Positions 1 through 6,600 of a stretch of DNA of 6,966 nt are shown here, piece by piece. Numbering within the stretch: the first letter of the stretch is position 1; the number at the start of each line of letters is the position of its first letter. Made by a program: the position numbers and the translations under genes. Below the pieces are notes generated by a model, which was not told the DNA's origin, did not search any database, and was given only the letters and a program-made list of their open reading frames with translations. This DNA comes from an uncultured Porphyromonadaceae bacterium (GTDB lineage Bacteria; Bacteroidota; Bacteroidia; Bacteroidales; Muribaculaceae), in NCBI GenBank assembly GCA_947176615.1, contig CAMWRO010000159.1, positions 1 through 6,966 on the forward strand. Direction: 5' to 3'.

Positions 1-105
1 GCACAATGTCAGGAAGTCATGTATGTTGAGCGATTCCTCCTCAATCTGGTTTTGTGATACTGAGGCAGGGATTGGTTGTTGGTTGGGTGCTGTGTCTTGA
101 ATCAT
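1..105 (-). CDS. Partial gene start: probable Wzc/Wzz-type polysaccharide chain-length determinant or tyrosine autokinase (N-terminal 35 codons)
   Basis: An ATG at 105-103 opens a frame that stays open for exactly 35 codons to the left edge. It begins MIQDTAPNQQ, continues with a Gln/Pro-rich stretch, and ends EEESLNIHDFLTLC. An in-frame TAA lies two codons before the ATG, so no longer start exists, and the bases before it are A/T-rich as usual for Bacteroidota. The layout of a short polar, acidic cytoplasmic leader followed by a hydrophobic 'DFLTLC' run resembles the N-terminus of Bacteroidota inner-membrane polysaccharide co-polymerases, just before the first membrane helix. The gene lies 56 bp downstream of the Wza-type exporter on the same strand, which is the usual order for wza-wzc. 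The family is inferred mainly from position; catalytic domains are outside the window. It could instead be a Wzz-type protein without a kinase domain. Confidence 0.62.
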   Translation of the reverse strand, partial: MIQDTAPNQQPIPASVSQNQIEEESLNIHDFLTLC

Positions 106-161
106 ATTTTAAATATCGATGAAGACCGTGGTAAAATTTATATAAAAAAGTATAGGACAGA

Positions 162-980
162 CTATTTTTTGATAAGGACGGCAACAGAAGTCGCAAGCGA
201 TGCAAGAGAAATCCAGAAAGATGTGGAGCGCACATTGTTTCCGTTGACAGTCGACTGGCGTTTGCGCGTGTCGTTAGGCTCGATAACGACAATGTCGTCT
301 TGCTGTAAGTAATAGGCGGGAGAGTTTCGCAAAGATTCAGCCGAGGTCAGGTCGAGCAGATAGGTGTTCTGTGTGCCGTTTTCGGTTCTTAAAACTTTCA
401 CGTTGGTGCGGACTCCGTTAATCGTCAGGTCGCCGGCGGCACTCAGCGCGTCCATAATCGACATGTTGTCGCGCTCAATGGCGTAGCGGCCGGGACGGTT
501 CACTTCGCCGATAACCGATACCGCGAGATTCAGGAACTCGACAGTGACAACCGGGTCTTTGACGAGGTCTTTGGAAATAAGCTCGCTTTTAATCATCGAG
601 GCTATCTCGTGACGGGTCATTCCTGCGACATGGAGCGTTCCCAAGACCGGGAAGTCGATATCGCCTTGTTCGTTGACGGTGTAACCCGAGAGTCCCTGAT
701 TGTTTCCGTAGCTGGAACCGCGGGATGCCTGACCGAGCTGGCGGGAGACATAGGGGAGGTTGAACATGTCGCTGAGCTGAGGGTCGCGACTGTTTACCAT
801 GATTGATATCTTGTCATTGGGACGCACGGTGACGGCTTTGGGTTGAACGGCCGCGGCAGTTCCATTTTCAGTTATGTCCTGAAAATAGACAATGTCTTTT
901 GGGGCAGAACACGACGACACGCACCATACCGTTGTTAAGACGGCTGCGACAGTGCGGAAGGATCTGGTCATAATTTTCAT
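162..980 (-). CDS. Wza-type polysaccharide export outer-membrane lipoprotein (Poly_export plus SLBB)
   Basis: This is the outer-membrane component that lets capsule or exopolysaccharide leave the cell, working with an inner-membrane Wzc-type co-polymerase. From the ATG at 980 it is 272 aa, a normal length for the Bacteroidota form. Residues 1-24 are a lipoprotein signal ending in the lipobox VSSC (Cys24). The Poly_export region follows (about 48-145), with VRPNDKISI near the start and GYTVNEQGDIDFPVLG near residues 97-113, then VAGMT and a helix. An SLBB-like domain follows (about 150-230; VIGEVNRPGRY, then SIMDALSAAGDL). The last ~17 residues before the final KK are hydrophobic (SFWISLASLATSVAVLI), like the C-terminal outer-membrane helix of Wza. 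The open frame extends upstream to a TTG at 1040, but that would place ~20 extra residues before the signal peptide. ATGs at 995 and 971 are possible alternatives. It ends in TAG and is probably the first gene of an operon driven by the promoter at 1178-1208. Confidence 0.93.
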   Translation of the reverse strand: MKIMTRSFRTVAAVLTTVWCVSSCSAPKDIVYFQDITENGTAAAVQPKAVTVRPNDKISIMVNSRDPQLSDMFNLPYVSRQLGQASRGSSYGNNQGLSGYTVNEQGDIDFPVLGTLHVAGMTRHEIASMIKSELISKDLVKDPVVTVEFLNLAVSVIGEVNRPGRYAIERDNMSIMDALSAAGDLTINGVRTNVKVLRTENGTQNTYLLDLTSAESLRNSPAYYLQQDDIVVIEPNDTRKRQSTVNGNNVRSTSFWISLASLATSVAVLIKK

Positions 981-1100
981 GCTTTTGTTCGGCATAATGG
1001 TTAAACAGATTCTCGCAAAGAGAATTACAAGATAAAACAATTATTTTTTATAAAAAGTCCAGTGTCTATAGCAAAATGACAGGGAAAAAACCGTCTTGAA

Positions 1101-1135
1101 ACCAACGTGTCTACTCAGAAAAAGTGTGCATTGGT
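1101..1135 (-). promoter_or_regulatory. Leader hairpin followed by a U6 run in the predicted wza-like 5' UTR
   Basis: In the minus-strand transcript, ACCAAUG (1135-1129) can pair with CGUUGGU (1107-1101). This gives 7 bp including one G-U pair, around a loop of about 21 nt. A run of six U (1090-1085) follows after a 10-nt gap. The gap and large loop argue against a normal intrinsic terminator, but a regulated leader is plausible because Bacteroidota capsule operons are often controlled by leader antitermination (UpxY/NusG-like proteins). No such regulator gene is visible in the window. Confidence 0.25.
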
Positions 1136-1177
1136 CGCGAGTAGCCTTGGCCGAAGTCAATTAATGCTATTTAGGTG

Positions 1178-1208
1178 CAAAATTAGTTAATTTCAATGAA
1201 TTGACAAA
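1178..1208 (-). promoter_or_regulatory. Bacteroidota-type primary sigma factor promoter driving the wza-like operon
   Basis: Read on the minus strand, TTTG (1208-1205) is followed by exactly 19 bases and then TAATTTTG (1185-1178). This matches the known Bacteroides consensus, a -33 TTTG and a -7 TAnnTTTG spaced about 19 bp apart, at every fixed position. It lies in the non-coding gap upstream of the wza-like gene and points toward it. Transcription should start a few bases downstream, near 1172, giving a leader of about 190 nt. The start point is inferred, not observed. Confidence 0.8.
1181..1204. repeat. Two back-to-back 12-bp inverted repeats over the core promoter (possible operator)
   Basis: AATTA-GT-TAATT (1181-1192) and TCAAT-GA-ATTGA (1193-1204) each have perfect 5-bp arms around a 2-bp centre and abut with no gap. 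The first overlaps the -7 element and together they fill the spacer between -7 and -33. This is where a repressor or similar regulator could bind, but the DNA is AT-rich and short palindromes arise easily by chance. Function is not established. Confidence 0.35.
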
Positions 1209-1263
1209 ACAAAATGCCAAAATAGTAGGCTCCGTAGCTATGGAAACTATCATAAACAGATGT

Positions 1264-1282
1264 AAATTGTTAGGAAATTGTT
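1264..1282. repeat. 8-bp direct repeat (AAATTGTT) with an 11-bp period upstream of the promoter
   Basis: AAATTGTT occurs at 1264-1271 and again at 1275-1282, about one helical turn apart. On the minus strand this is some 55-75 bp upstream of the -33 element, a position where activators may bind. The site is short and AT-rich, so chance is a serious alternative. Confidence 0.25.
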
Positions 1283-1294
1283 TTAAAACCACCT

Positions 1295-2974
1295 CTAGAA
1301 CGGATAGCCGATTGCGAGGTGGAACGCAAGCGAATTTTTAAAGGATGTCATGTTGTAGTAGCCGTGCCGGCCTGTGTCGTAGGGAGCGTGTATCCCTATA
1401 CCGAGGTCTCCGCGGATGATGAGCATGCTTATGTCGAATCGAAGACCCACGCCTGTGCCGAGGGCAAGGTCTTTAAAGAAGGTGGACGCTTTCAGCTTGG
1501 AGCCGGGGCGGGAGGGGTCGTTTTCGAGCAGCCACACGTTGCCCGCGTCGAGGAACAATGCCCCGTGGAGGGGGCCGAGGATGGGGAACCGGTACTCGAC
1601 ATTGGCCTCAAACTTGAATGTGCCTGTCTGGTCAAAGTAACCGTTTACTTTGTCGGCCGGGGCGCGATAGGAGCCGGGACCGATTGAGCGGACGGTGAAA
1701 GCGCGGACCGAGTTGGCGCCGCCGCAATAGAATTGCTCGCTATAAGGAACCTGTGCCGAATTGCCGTAGGCATGGGCGGCTCCGGCGGCGATGCGGCTTA
1801 CCAACCAGTTCTCACCCCACAGACGACGTCCGTAGACTACCTGCATAGTCCCTTTGATAAACTGGGAGAACGGTGTGCCGAAAAGTTTTTTCTCTCCCTT
1901 TTTGCCGCAAGCCTCATAGATGCCCCAGAAGATGTTTCCGGCTTCTTGGACCGAGAACTGCCAGTTGATGGTGTTGTCACGGTCCATCTGTCGGTCAAAA
2001 ATGAAACTATAGGAGAGTTGCGGGATAAAAGTGTTGCGGAAACTTTGCGCAATCGCCTTGTTGGCGTTCATAATCGAGTCAAAGTCGGTGGTGGTGTTAA
2101 GCAGCTTGGTATAGGTGAGCTTGAACAGGGTCAGGGTATTGGAGATATATTTTGACGACTGCCAGTCATAGGAAAACGCGGTGTTGAACTGGGCCATCTT
2201 GAAATAATGTGGCCGGTTGAGAATGTCGGCACTCAGGGAGACGCGTGTCCAGTTGACATCTCTGCGCGAGCGGGGGATAAACCGCGGAGCGAGAAGGCGC
2301 GGAAATGACAGGGAGGATGAAAGACCGAATTCGTAGGAGTTGAATATCGATGACCTGTCTCGTGACGATCCTGTCTGCCATTCGTAGGTCCCGGTAAGGG
2401 CGACGTTGAAAAGTTCGCCGCCGCCAAACATGTTGCGGTTTGTGACACTGAACGTCATACCCGGGCCGAGGTAGCTGTTGGACTTGGAGGCGACGTTTAC
2501 TTCAAGCGATGCTTCGAGCGGTTTGTCGTAGGTACACTCGATTACCACGTTCAGCCTACGGTCTGAAGCCGACAGCGAGTCGGGCGTGACGGTCATGTTT
2601 ATTCCGTTGAAGATGCCCAGACGGGCAAGATTGCTCTGGGTGCGGTTCATGTTGCGCACTGAGAAGGTGCGACCCTCACGGAACGAAATGCATGACGGAA
2701 TGAGGCCGTCGCGCAGCTTGGATGGCATATATCGGATGACGCGTCCCCGGCGGGTGTCAAGGGTGTCGGGAGTCCCGCCTCCCTGATTGCGGTATACATA
2801 TGTTGTGATTGTCCCTGTCTTGTAGGGGACGCGGGCCTGTTGCGGAATATTCCGGGCCACGGTCATCTTCAGGGCTATCGACCCCGGATTGATGGTGCTG
2901 TCGGCAAGATATTCGATATATTCGGGTTTGAAAAAATAGTAGCCGCGGTTGCGGAGCACGTTGGTGATGCGCAC
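1295..2974 (-). CDS. C-terminal fragment of TamL (later POTRA region and complete Omp85 barrel)
   Basis: Downstream of the stop the same frame is open from 3085 to the TAG at 1295. The first permissible restart is a GTG at 2974 (559 aa) and the first ATG is at 2866. Neither would give a signal peptide, so the product could not reach the outer membrane alone. The open part holds the RGYYFFKPEYIEYLAD POTRA helix-strand, further POTRA sequence, the barrel entry motif GGGELF (near 2410-2428), alternating aromatic strands, the GGANSVRAF loop near 1700 and a terminal Phe. Its intact state shows that any inactivation is recent. I read it as the 3' part of the interrupted tamL. Confidence 0.7.
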   Translation of the reverse strand: MRITNVLRNRGYYFFKPEYIEYLADSTINPGSIALKMTVARNIPQQARVPYKTGTITTYVYRNQGGGTPDTLDTRRGRVIRYMPSKLRDGLIPSCISFREGRTFSVRNMNRTQSNLARLGIFNGINMTVTPDSLSASDRRLNVVIECTYDKPLEASLEVNVASKSNSYLGPGMTFSVTNRNMFGGGELFNVALTGTYEWQTGSSRDRSSIFNSYEFGLSSSLSFPRLLAPRFIPRSRRDVNWTRVSLSADILNRPHYFKMAQFNTAFSYDWQSSKYISNTLTLFKLTYTKLLNTTTDFDSIMNANKAIAQSFRNTFIPQLSYSFIFDRQMDRDNTINWQFSVQEAGNIFWGIYEACGKKGEKKLFGTPFSQFIKGTMQVVYGRRLWGENWLVSRIAAGAAHAYGNSAQVPYSEQFYCGGANSVRAFTVRSIGPGSYRAPADKVNGYFDQTGTFKFEANVEYRFPILGPLHGALFLDAGNVWLLENDPSRPGSKLKASTFFKDLALGTGVGLRFDISMLIIRGDLGIGIHAPYDTGRHGYYNMTSFKNSLAFHLAIGYPF

Positions 2975-3085
2975 ACGTTCTGCACTGAGCGAGTCGGTCG
3001 AATACCGCTCTCCTTTACGCAGATATTTGCTCTTGGAGGCGATAGAGTCAATGAGGTGGGCAAGGTGAGTGGTGTCGTGTAGCAG

Positions 3086-3088
3086 TTA
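3086..3088 (-). other. In-frame TAA stop inside tamL (codon 172)
   Basis: The minus-strand codons here read GAA TCC ATA TAA CTG CTA CAC. Both flanks are in one frame: the GTG at 2974 is 209 codons from the ATG at 3601. One base change would restore sense, for example CAA (Gln), TAT or TAC (Tyr), or GAA/AAA. The stop falls in the expected first strand of a POTRA repeat. Confidence 0.9.
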
Positions 3089-3601
3089 TATGGATTCAAG
3101 CAGATTGGGGGCACCAGTTTTGACCCGGTAGATGATGCTTGCTTTCTTTTTGTTTTTTCCCTGAGCCAGCTCATAGGTGGCGTTGCCGCGGAAATAGCCG
3201 TTGTTGTCAAGGATTTCGTCAATCATGTGGGCGCGCACTTCGGGCCGCACGTTGCTGACCAGCACGGGTTCCTCGACAAGCTTTTCATACAGCCAGTGTT
3301 TTAGTCCCTTGGGAGGATTATCCCAGTGGTTGTAGACCCACAGTCCGAGCGGGAACGGGTAACGGTAGCCGGCACTCCCGAGAAGGCTGTTGTTGGGTTT
3401 GACCTTCACAGCCTCGGTTATCTGGGAAGATAGGCCCGAAGGGACTTTTTCACCCTCGACGGGTGTGATGTCTATCTTTTTTACACCGGTATAGAGGATT
3501 TCACCGTCACCGATTCGCGAGGTGGTGGAGCAGCCTCCAAGCGAGGCCGCGAGAAGGAGAGCGGCAAGAACTGCAAAAAATATTTTACTCGTCTTCATCA
3601 T
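3086..3601 (-). CDS. N-terminal fragment of TamL (lipoprotein signal and first POTRA region)
   Basis: As the sequence stands, translation yields 171 aa. These are a signal peptide with lipobox LGGC (Cys24), then one POTRA-like unit containing GDGEILYTGVKKIDITP, a Tyr/Trp/Pro-rich stretch (YRYPFPLGLWVYNHW) and a helix-strand segment (MIDEILDNNGYFRGNATYEL). It ends at GAPNLLESI, inside what should be the first strand of the next POTRA. Such a fragment could be exported and lipidated but has no barrel. The start overlaps the 3' end of tamB by 17 bp (ATG at 3601) or 14 bp (ATG at 3598). It is best read as the 5' part of one broken gene and not as an independent small protein. Confidence 0.7.
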   Translation of the reverse strand: MMKTSKIFFAVLAALLLAASLGGCSTTSRIGDGEILYTGVKKIDITPVEGEKVPSGLSSQITEAVKVKPNNSLLGSAGYRYPFPLGLWVYNHWDNPPKGLKHWLYEKLVEEPVLVSNVRPEVRAHMIDEILDNNGYFRGNATYELAQGKNKKKASIIYRVKTGAPNLLESI

Positions 3602-6600
3602 TTTTAGCCGGGGTTAGGGTTGCTTTTTCTGTTTCCGGCGCATTAACCGGAACGGCCGGAGCGGGAGTGGGGGAATGACCGAAATTGAAAAGGTCTCTCA
3701 TTGAGTTTAGTTTGCGCTTGATTACGAAACCTACACCTGTCTGTGTCACTTCTCCCTCAAGGATGCTTTCGTATCCGGTGTGGCGGAAGATTTTTATAAA
3801 CATCGAGCCGCTGCGGTTGAGCATGTATTCAAACGAGATGTCGTTGATGAGGTTCTGAGAGAAATTCTCGTCGGCATCGGCATCGGTCGAATAATTGCCT
3901 CCGACAATGATTTTGAAACGGTCGTTGAACAGGGTCTTCGACACTTTGTAGCTGTAGCTTGTCGTTGTCGACGTGCTGCCGTTGTAGGTCTTGTCATACT
4001 GGTCGATACCGAATGATATGTCCACACCGCGAATGTTGTTTGCCGCCCACGAGTTGAGTTGCGAGGTCAGGAACGAATACAGGGCATTGCCCGATAGGTT
4101 TCCGTTGCCCTTGGTGCCGTTTGTGCCGGTATATACATTATACAGCAGCATGTTCATCGCCTGATTGGCGCGCTGGTCAGGCGACATTGACGCAAGCTCG
4201 TTCTGTACCGACAGGTCATCGTCGGTTGCGAGGTCAAATGCCACGCCCATGTCCTGAAGGGTGCCGTTGACGTTGAGGATGACGTCGAAGTTGACAAGCC
4301 TTGAGTTTTGTCCCTCCTGAGTGACATTGGCTTTTATCTGGTCGACTGCCGAGACATGAAGCGTCGGGTTCATCATGTCGCCGTTGAACGAGATATAGGA
4401 GCCTTCGTTGAAGTCAAAACGCTTTTCGCCCATGACGGGGAGGACATAGCGCACAAAGCCGTTGTTGATGTTGAACCGGCCGGTCAGGCGGTCACCGTTC
4501 AGCGCGCTCATCGAGTAGGTCAGGTCTCCGGCACCCTCGACGCGCACACGGTTGCTCCCGTCGCTTGACAGGTCGACCGTTATTGTCGAGCCGGTTTCAA
4601 CAACGAGGTTGGCTTCAAGATTCAGAGCCATCGACGATGCCGCCACTGTGTCGGCTTTTTCAACCTGAGTCGAGTCGTTGAACTGAACGAAGTGGACCAT
4701 GTCGCTGTTGGACCGCGAGGCGATAGCCGAGGTCGCGTCGGGGATGACATATGTGACATTTGTCCCTGCAAGGACGGCCAGATCGGCTTCGACATCGAGG
4801 CGTGACATCGAGCCTTTGACTCCGGCGTCAAGGTCGAGATAGGCTTTCCCATACACATCGGCGCCCCCTTTGGGTCGCGATGAGTTGACAACCTGCAGGT
4901 TGCGGGCGCTGAGGTTCAGGTCAAGGCCGACATCGGTGAGGTTGCGGGCATCGACCGTGCCGTTGACGTGCAGCGGGTTGGCATTGCATCCGAGAATAGC
5001 GAAGTTGTCAAACCTGACTATGTTGCTGTCAACCGGAATTTTTTCTTCGGAGAAAGAGAATGACGTGCCGAGCATCTTCACAAAGACTGCGGTGGAATCA
5101 AAGTCGAGAAAACCGTTGAACACGGGATGTGCCATGTCGCCCGTAATCTCCATGTTTCCGTTTAACATGCCGCTTAGGCGTGCCATTTCGGCCGGAAGGA
5201 ATGGGTTGACCACGCGCAGCGGGAATTTAATCATGGAGAAGTCGAGCAGGAACGGATTGGCTGCCGTCGAGTCGTTAAGCGACCCGCGTGCAGTAATTGT
5301 CTTTACCGAGTCGACCATGAGGGTGACATCGGCATGGATTGCACCGTTGATACTGTTCTGCATGTTCACGTCAAGATCAAATGTTCCCACCCGGTCCTTG
5401 CCGTAGTACATATCGACGAGCCCGAGGGTACCGTGACCTGTCAGTGCCGATGCGTCCCAGCGGAAACGCATGTTGGCGTTCACGTCGCCTTTGATCGGGG
5501 GAGCGAAGGGGGAGATGGAGAGCCAGTCCTGAAGATGCAGTCGGGAAATCTGCAAAACGATGTCTTCCTGAACGGGAACACTGTCATTTGCCGCCGACTC
5601 GTCGTGTTGTGTAAAGAGTTTCAGAAAACTTTTGTTGCTTTCCAGCTCAAGGTTGGCATCGATGTGGCGCGTATAGAGGTTATAGCTGATGAAGTTGTCG
5701 TCATTCAGTGTCCAAGGTTTATAGGCGATAGTCGGTTTGCGCGGAACAAGCTTGACAGTCACGATGCTGTCGCTCAGTGTGGCCGACAATCCGATGTTAA
5801 AGCCTTTTTCACCCTTTATGTTGCTTTGTTTCAGGAATGCCGAGATGCGGTCGTTGCCGATGAACCCGTTGAGGTTGACATGGGCGAAATCGTCCATTGT
5901 TCCGGGACGGTTGTTTATGGTGGCCTTGTAGACAAGGAACCGGCCGTGCTGGATTGCCTCGACCGATACGGTATCAAGGCGTGTCTTGCCGACAGTGAGC
6001 ATGTTGCCGACGGCGTTCATCGATAAGAGAGAGTCGTTGTGGACTCCCATGAGGAAAGACTTGAATGTAATTCCCGAGGCATCGGCAAGATATTGAGCGG
6101 CCACGTTTTTCTGCCCCATGTCGACGAGGAGGTCCATCGGGGGAAGTGCTTGCTGGATAGAATCGACATCAATCATGCGGGCATCGATCTGGCGTAATAA
6201 GACAGGCGAGACGGTCCCGATTTTGTCGATGAATCCCATAAGAGGCATGGGGGAATGGAGTTTCATGTCGAGGTCGCCGTTGGCCACGGTGGCGTTCAGC
6301 GTCGAGTCGGCCGATGCGAGTGTCATGTCGATGCGCGGGGTGATTATATCGATTCCCGGCATGGACCCAGCGAGATTGCCGACCGAGAGGTCGGTGGCTA
6401 TATCCATTGTCTTGACATTCATGCGCCCCTTGTTGGCAATCGTCAGTGATCCGCGGTTCATGGTAGGGGTGAGTTTCATCGCCATGAGGTTGAGGTTGCG
6501 CACGTCGCCGTCAAGCGTCCAGTCAACAGTGTCACCGCTGATTGCGGCGTTGAAGTCGGCGCTGAGGTTGGCATCGGGGTTGAGACTTGTCAGTGTACCG

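Larger units (their letters stand above)
981..1294. other. Non-coding junction between the TAM genes and the polysaccharide export operon
   Basis: About 310 AT-rich bases hold no supportable gene on either strand. They contain the 3' flank of tamL, a consensus minus-strand promoter (1178-1208), small palindromes over that promoter, an 8-bp direct repeat upstream of it, and the predicted untranslated leader of the wza-like gene. I found no convincing intrinsic terminator after tamL. The nearest candidates are the palindrome GTTTTAAAAC (1280-1289) and a short stem around TCCGTAGCTATGGA, and neither is followed by a proper U-tract. Confidence 0.8.
1295..3601 (-). pseudogene. tamL: TamL: lipoprotein TamA/Omp85-family outer-membrane assembly protein, interrupted by one in-frame TAA
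   Basis: Taken as a whole the frame is 768 codons, a normal length for Bacteroidota TamA-like proteins, which with TamB help insert or supply components of the outer membrane. The N-terminus is a lipoprotein signal (KTSKIFFAVLAALLLAASL, then GGC; Cys24), the feature that marks TamL. POTRA-type periplasmic repeats occupy about residues 30-385. The Omp85 barrel then starts with NRNMFGGGELF (about 390) and carries the loop-6 motif GGANSVRAFTVRSIGPGSY (about 625-645). It closes with AIGYPF, whose terminal Phe is the usual barrel-assembly signal. Codon 172 is TAA (3088-3086), after ...GAPNLLESI. The same frame resumes as LLHDTTHLAHLIDSI and runs to TAG at 1295, with no frameshift. As written, the protein would stop before the barrel. 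The ATGs at 3601 and 3598 both lie inside the end of tamB, suggesting translational coupling. A base-call error or recent nonsense mutation is as likely as real inactivation. Confidence 0.88.

Noticed and set aside
41..292. 83-codon minus-strand open frame bridging the wza-like 3' end and the left gene
   Set aside because: It is out of frame with both real genes, overlaps both, and is Ser/Leu/Arg-rich without domain features. The frame starting at 105 is the better gene.
981..1040. Longer start (TTG at 1040) for the wza-like protein
   Set aside because: It would put about 20 residues ahead of a good lipoprotein signal peptide and uses a rare start codon. ATG at 980 gives a normal signal length with Cys at residue 24.
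1215..1294. Intrinsic terminator after tamL
   Set aside because: The palindromes GTTTTAAAAC and TCCGT-AGCT-ATGGA are weak stems without an adjacent U-tract, so I do not call a terminator.
1690..1725. VRAF in place of VRGF in the Omp85 loop-6 motif, as a possible defect
   Set aside because: The surrounding GGANSVRAFTVRSIGPGSY is well formed, and as far as I recall Ala at this place is common in Bacteroidota TamA-like proteins, so it is not a sign of decay.
1733..2155. 140-codon plus-strand open frame opposite the tamL barrel
   Set aside because: It is antisense to conserved barrel sequence, with no promoter or motif supporting it.
3086..3088. Genome-wide recoding of TAA to an amino acid
   Set aside because: tamB ends in TAA exactly at the expected C-terminus next to the tamL start, and the start at 105 is preceded by an in-frame TAA. 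Both fit the normal code.
4870..5406. 178-codon plus-strand open frame opposite tamB
   Set aside because: It is a shadow frame with Arg/Ser/Thr-rich composition typical of antisense translation and no recognisable domain.
5334..6026. 230-codon plus-strand open frame opposite tamB
   Set aside because: It lies wholly inside the well-supported tamB frame, has no family-like motifs, and long antisense frames are expected opposite GC-rich repetitive beta-strand coding.
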